DNA from: Theristus sp. LFF4_11
Lineage: Eukaryota > Nematoda > Chromadorea > Monhysterida > Xyalidae
NCBI GenBank assembly: GCA_030248135.1
Contig: JASANC010001673.1
Location: forward strand, 38,584 to 102,583
Length of the DNA: 64,000 nucleotides
Reading direction: 5' to 3'
Both the position numbers and the translations under genes were made by a program. The notes beneath the pieces were generated by a model, which saw nothing but the letters and a program-made list of their open reading frames with translations, searched no databases and was not told the DNA's origin. Shown in pieces: positions 25,936-39,600 of the stretch (position 1 is its first letter; each line of letters opens with the position of its first letter).

Positions 25936-28900
25936 ATGAGCAGACTGAGTGACGTTGGTTTCGGTTTGCGTTTCGGTGTTGGCGACAACAACAGAGCTTT
26001 GACCAGCAGCACGCCACACAAAACCGCGTCACAGATTGGCCGTTCATTCGATCAAATGAGCTTGTGTGGCAGGTTCCGTTCGTCCTTTGCTTCGTCCACT
26101 GAATTAGTTTTTTTCTTCCGTTTCTCAACCGACTGAATTTCGTTGAGTGAATGAATCTGTTTTTTTCACATCATTTTAGAACAGAATCTGTTCTAAAACG
26201 ATGTGACAACAGAATCGAAGCTGTTTTCGATTGCCTTGTTTCAGCACGTTGCCGTTGCCGTCGCAAACCGTAAATGGACAACTGACATTCGCTGGTCACG
26301 GTGAGTGGCAATCAATGAAACCCATTCCATCCATCCAGACTAGGGTTGTTAAACAAAAATGAAAATTTTTTTTTTAAAAAAAAAAAGTGATTAAAAAAAA
26401 AACAAAAATGCCGATTTTTTTTTTAAAAAAAAAATTCGAAAAATTTTTCTCTAATATGCTCTGAAAACCTCAATTTTGGCACAATTTTTCGAAAGTTCAA
26501 CAAAAATTTTCTTTGATTATACCTCGTAAAACCTTTAGCAGTCGATTTTGGGCCGTTTTACCGACTGATTTTAGGCTTCGACAACATCTGCGATGAAGTT
26601 TTTGAGCGTCCCAAAGCTTAGCCTACCATTTCCGATGCAGATAAGGTGACGATTAGCCTCGCAGAGCGTCCGATTGTGCTCGCTGCACCGTTTGCAAGCG
26701 CTACGTTGTCTGGTTGCTGCTTCGTGTCGTGTCGTCGCGACACCATCAGAAGAATTGATCGAATTTCAAGACGGTATGTTTGTCTTCACTTCAGCATTAG
26801 CTTAGCTGGGGACAATTAGTGACGTTTTGGAGGTCAAAACACAAGAAGAGGCATGGTGACGGTTTGGAAAAGGGGTAATTGAGGTCACCAAAACAAAATC
26901 TGCAAAGTTCCGCCATACGGGTGTCATTCGGGAGGCGCTTGCATATCATATGTGGTTCTTCGGACTCCCTGATTGATTTAGCACAACTTTGATTTTTGAA
27001 ATTTTTTTTTTTAAAAAAAAATTTTTTTTTTTTAAAAAAAAAACAAAAATGACGATTTTTGTTTTTTTTAACAACCCTAATCCAGACTGTCAAAGTCGCG
27101 CATAAGATTGGGAAATCGGTTTCACACTTAACGCGACGATTAATATTTACTGAAGAGTCGCTTTAGTCATTTTTGAATTGCCGCATCAAGCATGTAATTG
27201 ACTTCCAGCCATATCCTTTCCTTTTGTAATTCGTCGGTCGCTCCAGGTGTACTGCCTGGGTTAGTTCAAGTTTTTTTCAAGTCTACTAGGGTTGAAATTT
27301 CAAACAAAGCAACCAACTCCAAAGTTTCAGGTGTCGTCACCGGCTGCGGTGGCATTGGTCGCGGTGCCCCTCTGGCGAAGGTTGTTCAGATTCACTTTGC
27401 TCTGTCGTAGCATTGTAAATCATAGGGTTTGAATTTTGATTGGTCCGTTCCATACGGAACGGTCAGCTCGATGCAGGCAATCTGCGTGCCTGAACGCCCG
27501 AAACACAAGTTACACATTGATTTGAGTTTACTGATTGCGTTCAAAACCAACCACGTGTACACTTTATCGCCAAAAAGTTCAAGAAAAAATCATCGTTGCA
27601 ATTTTTGTTGTTGTCGAGTTTCCATAATTTTCGTCCAGTACGATCATCGGAATGCGAAACAGCAGCAGTGGTCGACCAGTAAAGGACTGACGGATGACAA
27701 CGGCAACTACGCGAGCTCGTCCAGTCAAACGTCACATTTCGATCCGAAGAGCAGTCTCTCGAAATCGGCCAGCCAAACGTCGCCGCGGAAGCCGAAACCG
27801 CGTTCGTTTTGTTTCGTCTCCTCAAAGTGTCTCAAAGTTTTCATTTTTTTTAAATTTCAAATTATGGTTGTATCTCGCAGCAACCCCCGTCAATCAGATA
27901 ACTGGATACAATCCAAGGCACCAGTTTTCTAGTCGGCCTCCCCTCCCGGTTGAAGCGTGGTCACAAAACATATCACTCGCGTACAACGCGGCTGACGCGA
28001 AAATCGGCACCGCCACCTCTTCGCGACGATCATTTTTGCACCGACCTTGATATCTCAGGCGCGTCGGAGTACGTGCGTCCGTCACGCGAGCAGACGATCG
28101 AGTCGTGGCGCCAAAGTCACGTGACGCCCGGCCTCGACTTTGAGCGTTTCGTCGACGACAAGGCGGAGCGATCGGTCGAGTGCATCCTACCGGACGGCTG
28201 CAACAGTATCGTGCGAAAGCGGATTGTGCCGTTGAAAGAGTGCGTTCGTTGCTCATTTCGTTTGACTTCAGTATGGGTTTTGCGAAGTGCTTTCTGTAAC
28301 CAGCCAAAGGTTTTTTGTCGACTTGCTGCAGAGTCCATAAGTGTCCTACGACAGTGTACAACTTGGTTCATAAACATACTGGAACGCTGCAGTGACAGCG
28401 GTGTTTGGTTTCTTTGGACTAAAAGTTTAGCAATCATAACCCACCATGGAAGCCATACCGTTGTTGTTTTTGCCAGTGTGGACAGCTTGCGTATGACTTT
28501 ACTCCGTGCAACAATAACAATTTTCATTTGTGGTCATTTATAGTTGTTTTTCTCAATTGGTCGGTCGAGAAACGGTTGCTTTAACCGTTTTTACCCATCC
28601 TAAATCCAGCCAATCCTCGAAATCGATAAAGAAATCACACGTTCGCAGCACGTTCACGGACACGGACATCATCCCAGCGCACGTGGCGCACAATCTGCAC
28701 AAGTATGAGTTTCGGACGCCGACCGCCATTCAGAAGCACTGCATCCCAATGGTGACGAAATGCCTCGATTTGTTGGCCGTCGCCGAGACGGGCAGTGGAA
28801 AGACGGTTGGCGAGTGGATTTGCTACAGTTTACCGACTGTTTTTATTTGTTCTTCCGTGCCGTGCCTTCTGAGTCCTTACAGATGAACTGAGATTTTAAG

Positions 28901-31900
28901 GTCTCCGAAGGGAAAAATTAGGTGTTTTGAAGATGAACGCGTGTATTTGCTCGAAAGATTGTTGTCAATGGGACTTAACTCTAATCCGCTTTTCTCTGAA
29001 AACAACTGTTTAACCAATGAACATGCATTTTCCATGTTGATTTTCTTCTGACACCGATAAAAAACCATTTGTTTAGATAACGGTTGGAATTTTCGGTGTT
29101 TTAAACCTGTTTTCTGATTATTTGACTGTCTATGATTATTGTTTACGTATAAAAATCGTGGCACTCGAACCCGACAACACTTTTTTATTCGTTTCAATTC
29201 GCAGACCGCCTATTGGTTGTCGTTGCTATCGTTGCTCGATTCGGATCGTCGTTGCGACGTGCAGGACTATCAGGGTTTGGTTGTCGATCGCAACGTTTGC
29301 TATCCACTAGCACTTGTGCTAGCGCCGACGCGAGAATTGGTGGAGCAGATTTGCGACGAGGGACAACGGCTGACGAATGGTGGGCGTTGGTTTTTGAAGT
29401 TACGCCAAGCATGCTGTTCGAATTTGGATTGATGGAATTCACACACATTTCATTTTATTTCGCGAAACGCAAGCAGTCTGATGAAACTGTAGGAACCGCG
29501 TATAATACGGAGACACGTTGTGTGTTATTGGTTTGTTTGGTTTCTGCATGATTGTTGAAGTTCATGTCTCAAAACCGTGCACTTTCTTTGACATGCGTGC
29601 GTTCCAGTTCGATGCAACGTCACCAACACACAGGCAGACATACGCGCTGTTTCCATGCGCACGTGGCGGCGTGTTTATTTTTTTGTGACTTGCCACCGCA
29701 ACAGTTCAGATTAAAAAACCGCGTGTTCAACAAAGCACAAGGTCTTCAGACAAGGGCTCCACACGCGCTTCTTGCGGTAGCAGATCAATATTTTTTTCAT
29801 TCTCTACTTTTTTGCCAGTGGCCAACGATTTCCGCGCCACCGACGGTCGGTCGCCATTCAACGTGAAAATTGAGGACGCTTATGGAGGTTTGTTGCATGT
29901 TGGAGAAGATGACTGGGAAACATCGGCAATTTGTGCTCTCTGGCACTTGAATCTAGCATCCTGATTCGCTGCATCGAGGCAATGTTAAACCAATCAGTGA
30001 GCCGAATTCAGAAAGAAAACAGTCGAGCAGCTGATACCATCCAGCATTGCAATTTACTTTTTTTTGAGGTTTGGCGAAACGAAGCCCAAAATTTACAATC
30101 CCATGTGCCAGTGCTAAGTTTCATCAAAAAACGGAAAATGAAAAAAAAAACGTTTTTCCAATGCGGGCCGGTCCTTTTTTTGTCGAATGCAGGTGTGTCG
30201 ACGGTGCACCAAATCGAGCAGATCCGAGGCGCCGTCGTGCTCGTGTGCACCACCGGCCGGTTGATGCGGCTGATTCGTGACAGACATGTGCGTTTTTTTT
30301 GAATTTAATGTTTGTGTTCAGAAAGGAAATCAGTTTCAATCTTTATGTGGCTATTCAAAATCGCCCGCGTGATCCGGTGGTCCTATTTTGGGGACTCGGA
30401 TCACTTGACCAATTTTGCATTCTCGCGACATTCTCGAAATTACTACTCGAAAATACTGCGCGCATTGAGTATCCGGACCAAAATCAACGATCATATGTCG
30501 TGACAGCGCACCGGTGGAAAGCATGATTTGGAGTTTGATGCGTTCCCAGGTTTGCCTGTCCGCGTGTCGCTACGTTGTGATCGATGAGGCAGATCGCATG
30601 CTGGACGAGAACTTTCGACCCGATTTGGAATGGCTTCTGAATAATGTGAGATTTTGCAAATTTTCAGGCGTTTTGTCGGTTTCAGATCCGAAATTGTAAG
30701 TTGACACTGTGGTGTGTGTGCATCTGTTGATTTGATTTTTCCAATACAGACGCAAAAGCCACTTTAGCGGATTGTTCGTTGTTGCAATTTTTTATTGCCA
30801 ATAACCGCGGTGTTCGTCAAACATCCAAACAGAAGCAATCGGGCGTTACCGTTGCTTGTTTTTTGACATGTCACTCCAAAATGACGTCATGTACTAGAAC
30901 ACGTGCGCTTGTGACGCGCAGCAACACAGACTTCCATGCTTTTCCGATTCAGCGGAACGGCGCAGTTTTTCGTCTTGATTGCGCCCATTGCACATGAAGA
31001 GGTGAACCGAAAATTCAGATATCTATACCTTCCATTCCATCCCATTTTATTTCGCGAAAAAGCAGGAAACTCCGATAAAACTGTATGAACAGCATGTAGT
31101 TCGGAGACCCAAAAACCTTGTTGGTGCGTCTTCAAAGCAGTGACGTCATTTCGGTCAGACACGTTTGCAAAATCAATGATACATTCCGATTATCTCTCTC
31201 ACTCGTAGACGCAAGAGTCAGGCATGTTGTCGCAAAAGGACCGTCTCACTCAAATGTACTCGGCGACGTTCCCGGATGAGATTTTCGAGCTCGCCAAGCG
31301 ATTCCTGCGAGACGGACTTTATGCGATTGTGAAAGTTGGCGTGGTCGGGTCGGCCAATAAAGACATCAAGCAGTTTGTTCAGAACGTGAGTGCGCTTTGT
31401 TTTTTGGTTAGGTGAAATTCTTGGTGGGTCGATTGTTTTTTTTTACCAAATCAATCAAGTTTTGTTGTGTGACATCAGGTGCAGGTGCGGTGTGTACCAC
31501 CACTCTTAAAAGCCCTTTAGCAGCGAAACGAAGCGAACTGCTTTTTGTTATGCGCTGTGTTCAGAGGAGTCCAAATTTGGATATCTTTTCTACGTTGAAC
31601 CACAGTCCGTCATCACACCGACAGAAAAGCTGACGCTAAACTTCCAATGTTTTTTCGCGGAAAAATTCTTGTTCTGTTGCTCAAAAGTTTTCTGAAAATT
31701 CTGCAGGTGCCACGAGCCAACAAACCAGTGAAATTGATCGAATTCATAGAGCCTCTGCTTGAGAACGACACTGGTAACAAAACGAAATACGTCGATTACG
31801 GTTGGAAAAAAACTCGTTGAACAGTTTTCTTGTTTGGTCTTTCTTTCATTTCTGGCACGGTTTGGTCGGTCATTCAGAGCGTGGATTGGGTGCCTTTTCA

Positions 31901-34628
31901 TGGGTTAAAGATTTGTCAGCTGTTGCAATTGACAATCAGTGAACACAAAATCGGGCTGCAGAATCAACCATTTGCCATCGAATTTCTCTTATCCAAACAT
32001 CATAATGAAAGAAAAACTTTCAGAAACTCTTCCCGCCGTTGAAAACCGCCACAAGATTCTGGTGTTTGTTGAAGGGAAACGTCGTGCGGACTTCCTGAGC
32101 ACCTACTGTGCTAGTCGAGATGTGACGAACGCTGTTATTCATTCGTTCGTTTTGGATAATCTTTTTTGTTGAGTTGTTTTTGGAGTGAGCCTTTTTTGCT
32201 AAACTGTTTTTGAGTTGGCTTGTCGAATGTTGCATTGAAATTCATTTCTGTATCAGATTTCACACGTAGCCGCTTAAATTACAGCGCAATTCTCTACTTG
32301 GTGTAGGTGTTCAATCTTTTGTATTCACGGCACTTTTGGCTGATCAAAACAAACAGCCAATCAACCCTTGTGTTCAAATGTTTTCTAAAAACAAATTTCT
32401 CAACCCATCTTCTCAACAAAAAATGGCACTCAAATTATGGTTCCCCTATTCAGTTGTCGTTGGCTCATTCATCATCAGACTTTGTGTTTTCGAATCAATA
32501 ACCAATCGTCGTGTCCGCTTCAAATTTCCATCCAATCAGCGAATAGTCATGTTTTTGCAGCGATCTCGACCAACGAACACGCGAGCACACGTTGGCGCGT
32601 TTTCGACGTGGTCACGTCAAAATTCTCATTGCGACCGGGGTGTGCGCGCGCGGTTTGGACATTCGCGGTGTCGATTATGTGAGCGCCGTTTTATCGATTT
32701 TTTTGTGCAACAGAAATGGCAAATGTTGTTTCTTCGTACGGTTTTGTATCGTGACAGACAATATTCATAATCTTGCTGGAAACGCGATTTCAAACAATCT
32801 TGAGATGAGCTGACTTCCGTGAAATTATGATCACGAAATTCAGCAGCAAGCTCGCCTTGGGCTTGTCGCTATTCCGATTCAAGTGCAGTCGAACTCTAAA
32901 TTTAGACAATCAGCTGATTCGTTCGTGATGCATAATGCAGAACAAACGTCACCTCCACAGCAATGCATGCACAGAAAGCAGTCATCACGTGATCACCAAC
33001 CAGTCAGCTGATAGATAGTCCACAATTTAGGGTTCGGCCATGCCCCAACCAACCCAACACCAAGAACAACAAACACAGGTACTGAACTACGATCTACCGC
33101 GCGAGATCGACGACTACGTGCACCGTATCGGTCGTACCGGGCGAATCGGCAATTCCGGCACGGCCATGTCGTTCTTTGACGCTGAGCGCGACCTGCCGTT
33201 GGCGGTGCCGCTGAAAACGGTTGGGTTGGCGGGTTTTGGTTCGGTTTGGTTTTGGTTGGTTGGTTGATTGCTGGTTTTCATTTGGTTGGTTGTTGTTGAT
33301 TGGCTGGTGGTTTTGGTTCGGTTGGCTGCTTTGGTGACGACGTATTTATATGGGTTGGCTTGTGAATCTCAATGGCTTTATCGAGCGTATTGGACCAATC
33401 AATGAGTCGAACTTCGAAACTGCCTGACAACAGCTGACTGCCAATGACTGACAGTTCGACTGCAAAACCTTTCCACGGCGGTGCTGTTGTTGTCAAAAAA
33501 GAGTGGTTATTTGTTACGACCACCAGCGCAACGAAAGGCTGCCTCATCTCTATAAAAAGCGACTCCAATGGCTGTTTTCTGTATTCAGTCGAGTCTCTAA
33601 ACAAGCGATTGTTTCCAATGCTTTCATCTTGATTCAGACGCTGTCGAGAGCGGAGCAGATGGTGCCCGACTGGCTGTTGCACTTGACGCACGACGCCGCG
33701 CGCACCGCGCTGATCCCCGAAACGCAGACGCTCTCGTGTAACATGCGTTCAGCTGCGAACGAACCACGGCAGCCCAGCCGTTTTCGAACGCTGCAACGCG
33801 CATCGACACCGGAGCAGCCGGATGTGCTGCTGTGAGCAGCCGGTTTTTGTTTCGGGGATTTTGAATTTCCTGCAATTTTTTGCTCTACCTTTTTTCATAT
33901 AGAATGATGCAATGACATACAGACGAATTCAACTGCCGTCCGGTGTCGTATCGTTTTTTTAGAACACGTGTTACACCGTGTGTCATCGACATTCGTGAAA
34001 AAATCTCTTCACGATCGCGCCTTAACAACACAATTTTTCATTAAATCGACGGAATTTCATGAATTCTCAAATTCACAGCGCCCCATCCGCGATCCGATTC
34101 CGAACGCTTCCGTCGCCGGGCTCATCAGCGACGACGACGACGGCGAAACGGAGCGATAAGACCGACAAAGACGCGGTGAAAACAGCAACGGAAACGGAGA
34201 CGAACGATGACGTGAGACTGCCCGAGCACGCTTACAGTTACTCGACCAGTGCTGCGCCGACATCCGGCTTATTCGGTCTGAATCCGTGGCAGTCGCGATC
34301 ACGTGAGCATTTTTTTTGGTTGGGACATCGCCGAAATTACTGTTCGTTCGTTCGTTCGGTAAAACGTTTTTTTATTGATTTTTCAAACAGTCAATGTGAC
34401 CCAACGCAACTTCGGGGGGGGGAGAAACTACGGTGAGGGCAGTGAGCCCGTAACCCTCCAGTAAGCCAGTAATAGCTCAGCCGATGGGGGTGTGGGTCGG
34501 ATGGCTTCATGTTTTTTTCTGATTCATTTTTTTCAGGTGGCGGAAGTTTTGCGTTCGGCCCGCCATTCACAGAGACGCTAATTGACATTGAAGAGGAGAT
34601 TGACTTGGCCAGTGAACTGCGGTGGTGA
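25936..34628 (+). CDS. DEAD-box ATP-dependent RNA helicase, Vasa/DDX3 group, 743 aa, 18 exons
   Basis: Exons: 25936-26072, 26245-26300, 27331-27380, 27663-27801, 28059-28239, 28610-28805, 29205-29379, 29819-29887, 30193-30287, 30550-30645, 31209-31385, 31707-31773, 32024-32144, 32561-32678, 33079-33219, 33638-33735, 34079-34302, 34537-34628. Every junction keeps frame. Motifs in order: Q motif ([12 protein letters not shown]), I (AETGSGKT), Ia ([10 protein letters not shown]), Ib (TTGRL, where the family has TPGRL), II ([10 protein letters not shown]), III (SAT), IV ([13 protein letters not shown]), V ([17 protein letters not shown]) and VI ([15 protein letters not shown]). The N-terminal 200 residues are Ser/Gln/Gly-rich and probably disordered; the tail is acidic and ends in Trp (SELRW). 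The Vasa and DDX3 group fits best by DRMLD, the SATFP...LA..FL spacing and [20 protein letters not shown]. Such enzymes unwind RNA in translation or germ granules. Vasa versus DDX3/LAF-1 cannot be decided here. The first five junctions are the least certain. Confidence 0.92.
26341..27079. mobile_element. hAT-type MITE (739 bp), TAGGGTTGTTAAAC family
   Basis: The ends are TAGGGTTGTTAAACAAAAAT and the inverse GTTTTTTTTAACAACCCTA. A perfect 8-bp target duplication ATCCAGAC lies at 26333-26340 and 27080-27087. The interior has homopolymeric A/T arms and no coding capacity. It lies in intron 2 of the DEAD-box helicase gene. Confidence 0.9.
32886..33034. mobile_element. MITE, AATCAGCTGATTGGTTGG family, copy 3
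   Basis: Begins CGAACTCTAAATTTAGACAA, TCAGCTGATT; ends CATCACGTGATCACCAACCA, GTCAGCTGATAG, then ACAATTTAGGGTTCG. It lies in the intron between helicase motifs V and VI. Confidence 0.75.
33220..33340. repeat. GGTT-rich low-complexity tract
   Basis: Degenerate GGTT/GGTTTT repeats over about 110 bp at the start of a helicase intron, immediately after the donor site. Confidence 0.7.
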
Positions 34629-36611
34629 TTGTTCGATTTCGATTGCCGATTTTTTTGTGTTTTAGTTGCTCTGGTGTTGTTTGGTGAATCGGTTGTGTTA
34701 TCTTGTGCGGGAATTTTTTTTTGCAGTGCTTGTTTGGTTGTTTGTTTCTTTTCTTGTTGTGTGGTGTGCGATTTTGTTGTTTTTTATGTACTCACTTCAA
34801 CGTTGTTATTGCACAGTTCTGAACAAACACACTGGCACGCGAGCGCTATCGCACCAGACGCGGATGTCAGCGTGTGTGTGTGTGTGTGTGTGCCTGTGTG
34901 TTTGTTCGTGGCTTGCAATGTTGCGGTGATGCAAACAAAGTGCGAGATCGGTGATGCAAACAAATGCCAAACAAACCTTGGTAGGTTAGTCAGCTTTGAA
35001 TTGGTCATTGTGCTGTTTCAGTGTTGTTTTCTTGTTTTTCCTGTTCGGAATGTATTCGTTGTTATTAATTCGGATGGGTGAAGGGGAATGAGTGGTGTTG
35101 AATTCCGGATTTTGAAAGGTTTTGCTTGCCGTCTGAGGTCTTCAACTGCAACCACCGTTGTCAAGGCATTTCTTTTTTATAACTGTGTGCTACTTCTTGA
35201 TTTATTTCTATAAATTGCGTCACTCTGTTGTTGCATTTGTGTTTTTTTTTGCATCCATGGATTGAAGCGTCAAGTTGCCTTGCCACCCTGCCACCATTGC
35301 TCTGCTGCGTCGGTTTTTAGTTATTTATTATTTTTTCCTGCTGATTGAACAAACAGCTTACTGTTGGTTTCAGCTTAAAAGAAGCACAAATTTTCAAAGT
35401 TCGGAAAATACTGTCGATCTCTTATGCACTGTTTGCAAAGTTTTTAAACGAAAAAATCTTTTTAGGCGTAATTTTAGTCTGTGTTCTCATCGTGTTGGAA
35501 ACCGCATGAACTTCCTTGTGGGGTACTGACAAAGCTGAATTTGGGCAGAAGTTACTTTTAGTCCGTGCATTTCTGTTTCACACCTTGTTTTCATTTGATA
35601 GTTTGCTTCAAATCAAACTATCAAAGTTGATAGTTTTGCTTTAAAGAAACAAAACACTTGCGATTTTGCAGTGCAAAACAAAATGCATGAACGTCATAGT
35701 TGGACTTCACGTTTTGCAAAACTCTTGTCACGACACTTTGGTCTTGTTTTGAAAATGGTAGCTTCTAGCTTTGGAAGTTTTTTCTGTTGCTTGTTATTTT
35801 TGTGAATAAGATGATATAGATATTATTCTGTCAGATACTTTCGAAAGTGCTAGTCAGAAGACGCTGCACTCAGCTGCTGCACGGTTACAAACACACACGC
35901 ACGCACATACGATATGTTACAGCAACACACGTTTCACCGTTTGTGTGCGTGCGTGTTTGTTGCGGTGACCGTTCGACAGCACTTTGTTGCAACGTATTGT
36001 ATGTCTTCAGACCAGCCCTGTGAGCTGTTTTGCGCTGTTTGCTTTGCTCCCGATCTTCAGTCTGTGAATGTTTTTCCACTGTTTTTTTTTGGATTCAATG
36101 GTTTTAGTTGGCGTACGATCGTTGTCAAATGTTGTGGGTGGCGGAGAAGAATTCGGCTGAATGTTTGAGTTGGTTGGCAAAAGCGGGGCACGAGAATTAT
36201 GGCGATGCTTGGATGTGATGAATAAAACGTGACTTGGTAGATGGGCATTTGATGATTTTTTTGTTTATTTCTTGGTTGAAAGACCGTTCATTACTGAGTT
36301 GTGTGCCTCTTCTCTTGATTTCGTGTTTGTTAACAATTTTTTTCCAGCAAACAAAATGGTAAGTTTTCAAAAAGCAACAATAACACAAATACAAATAACA
36401 GAACAGTTGGACATACAAACTTGAACTGACGTTTTTTGTATACTTGTCTCTTTCCACAGAAAAATCATAAAATATTTGTTTCGGCGCTATCTTGTTATCA
36501 CGATGAATAGAAGTGGCATGTCACGACGAATTTCAGATACATTCTGTGGTTACAAGAAAACCAAACCCGTTGAAAACGTTGCGCAAGTTCACCGTTTTTC
36601 AGTTCGCCAAT
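34629..36611. other. Intergenic between convergent helicase and EGF genes; no gene seen
   Basis: T- and GT-rich DNA with a GT dinucleotide run at about 34870-34890. Two palindromic segments contain ACAAACACAC..GTGTGTTTGT (about 34825-34915 and 35887-35970). The long open frame at 34629-35081 has no motif and is composed of Val/Leu/Cys/Phe from GT/T-rich DNA, so I do not call it a gene. Confidence 0.5.
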
Positions 36612-39600
36612 TCAAACGGCACTCGCCTTGCTGACGGCTGACGTTGGCGAGTCAAGTGCACTCGTTCTGGTGTCAACTGGTGGTCGATCTGGTGTGTCGC
36701 TGTAGTCTTGCTGAAAATGGCGCCAGGTTTTTTTGGCGACTGAAAAAGTCACATCTTTGCGTTGAACTTTTAGGTGTTTTAGGTAAGTGAACCTGGCTGT
36801 GCTTTTGTGTTTTTTTTGTTGACGTTTCAATTCAGTTTAAAATTCCAAATCAGATTCTGTCTTCTATTTTGGTTCTGCATTTCGGTGCGTTTGCAGACAC
36901 GGGGAACAGTGATTATTTTCATGGCTGATGCGGCAATTCAAAATCGCCAAAATGACTTTCGTGTCTCAGGCAATCGAGAGCTATTTCACTAACTATTGAC
37001 GTTTGCGTCAAGCATGAAACTCATCTATCTGCGCGTGTGGATCGGGTCGCATAACTGAAAAAAATGGACAGATCGCTTGATCCAGTCCAGTCAGGTGCCC
37101 CCTTGAAAACCGAGACCAGCCGCTCGTTTTCGAACACCCACCCTGAGTGCCGGCAAGTTTTCGGCGCGCACTTCCATCGGAACGACGTTTCGTTGTTTCG
37201 GGCCGAACGGGCGGGCGACCGGCTGATTGCACGCGTCCGTGCTGTCGGTCGAATGCTGACGGATGAACGCTGCCTGCCTGAAAAATGGCGCAAGGTGTGC
37301 TGGCTCTCTGGAGATCAGTTTCTTTCATTCCTTCTTTCCGTATATGCATCTGATGTTGCGTAAACAAACACACTGGCACCCACACCCACACCCGCGTGTC
37401 ATATTATCACATAGGAGTGTGTGGTTTGCTGGTGTGTTTGTTTGTGAGTTACTGTGCAAACGTTGATTGAGACCCAACCCACTGCGGTAGGAGCCGTACC
37501 CGTCTGCACCGCTCCTGTGAGAGTTTTATGAAACTCAAGTTTAATACAGGGTGGCCCTGAAGTTATGTTGATTGCGCATCTGTCATGTCGTCATGTTCGC
37601 GACAGAGACCTATCATCAACTTTTCCCTATTCCCGCTGTGCCGTGTTGGGCTTGCTTGGCCCCCAGTAAAATTTAGAAAATCCTTCACAAGTAAACCCTG
37701 ACAATAAAAAAGCTTTTAAAACCGAAAATAACCAACAAAACAAAAAAAGCCAAAACAATTTCACCAACCGCCTGTAGAGACAGACGGCGACAGTAACGAA
37801 GAATGTCAGTATGATGAGTACGGTGACGCCGACCGAAATGGCGGCAGTTTGAATTCGCTGCTGACTGACGCTCGGCAGATGCTTCTCCATAAAGAACTGA
37901 TACTCACATCGCCGGCCGTAGAAGCCCTCGTTGCATCTGAAAAGATTTAGAAAAATTGTTTTTTTTCTGAATAAATGTTAGAAAATAGATTTTGAAAGCG
38001 GTGAAACAGTGCATCTAAATTGATAAAAAAGGTGTGATGAGTGGGTATGTGGTGAAATGATTTCAGGCTACTCTTCGTGTGCAGGAAGCCTGCTGGATAC
38101 TTTTTTAGATTGTCTAATTGGCATAAAAAGTTCTATGAATGGATTAGCGAACGACTTTGAATGCAAAGAAATGCCGCGATTATTGTTTGGGAATAACGAT
38201 TCAAGCGAAGGGTTCACACTTACTCACAGTACGGCGTCACTTGACCGTGAATGTCGACTTGCATGAAGCACGATCCGTCGTGTAGACAGAATAGTTCACG
38301 GTATTGATCGGTGCATTCCTGGCGCGGTAGATTCTGGTTGCCGTGCCAGTAGGGGCGCGGTGGCCGCGGCTTAGCCTCTGGACGCGTCGAACAACAATCT
38401 GAAAGGGTGGATTTTTTTGGAAATGATCAAAAGATTGATAACTTTTTTTTTTGAAATTGTTAGATAGATCGAAGATTTGTGATGGTGATCGAGGTGTGTG
38501 TGATATGTGGTCCCGTTTGCTGTTACGAGTTTAGTTTGGTTGTCCTAATTTTTGAATTGTGCAGGCTTTCTATTTTCTGGTTCTGTGCCGTGTGTTCAGT
38601 TAACTGTCAAGCTTTTAACCCTGGCACCTAAAATAACTGAATTGTATTACGATTTATTTGGGTTTTGTCCGATGCTAGTGCGGTACGCAGTGCAACGGTT
38701 ATTTGAAACTCGATGACTAACCGGCGTCTTTGTATGCCGCTTGGTTCGGTTGACTGAAAATATCGCTCCGTATGGTGCTCGTTGTGACGTAAATAGATAG
38801 CCAAGATACAAAGGTGTGTTTTAGCAACGTAACTACCAGCTGCTAGAGAACAAGACATCTGGTGCTGTAGTTATTTTGGGCCTCTGTCAGGGCCCCAGTT
38901 AGGACAAAAGCTCAATAATGCACTTTGCGTTCAACCGTTTTTGCGATTTGCCCGTTATGGGCTCATATTGTTAGTTGCGTGGCACAATTCAGCTATTGCA
39001 TGATTATGTGGTTGCCGATGCAGGTATTCGTAAGAGTGAGTCATCGTATAGCCTGAATTTATGTTGAATTGCGTGTGTCTAAAATTTCGCAAAAATACAT
39101 AATTTCCAAAACCGCCCGGATAGCTGGTTTAAGCAGCAGAGGCTTTTTTCATCAGTGCAGCTGTTTTTGAAAGACAGAATTGTGTCAGTGTAAGAAATCG
39201 ACCTGAAGGGTCAGATTATTGATGGCGTATGACGAAAATCAGGTGGCGCGTTATGCAAGTCGTTTTTTGTTGAGTTTCATGATAAATATTGACTGACAGC
39301 TTTGCAGCGCGCTTCGGCTGCGTGTTGGATCGTCTTGCTTTGTTGTGTACATGACTGAAAGAGCGACGAATACGTGGTGCAGCTGTCTGTTGACGATGCG
39401 TTTTTGGCCACGTGTAGAATTAATGAGCAGTGATCCTTTGGTGTGCAGGGGACCCACGGCGTGCACCTGATTCGAGGCTACGTGTATCGTATGTTTGTAA
39501 AATGCATGCAAATTGAGTCATGAACACCGTAAATGTGTAAATGTAAATTAGAGTTCATCTTTGATTTCAATTACATCGAGCGAGTTTTTGATTGAATTTC

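Noticed and set aside
27894..28527. Minus-strand open frames of 155 and 136 codons
   Set aside because: They lie opposite the helicase N-terminal exons; the plus strand has consistent phases and recognisable motifs.
34629..35081. 150-codon + strand open frame after the helicase stop
   Set aside because: Composition (Val, Leu, Cys, Phe) follows from GT/T-rich DNA. No motif, and it starts just past the helicase stop codon, so it is most likely 3' UTR.
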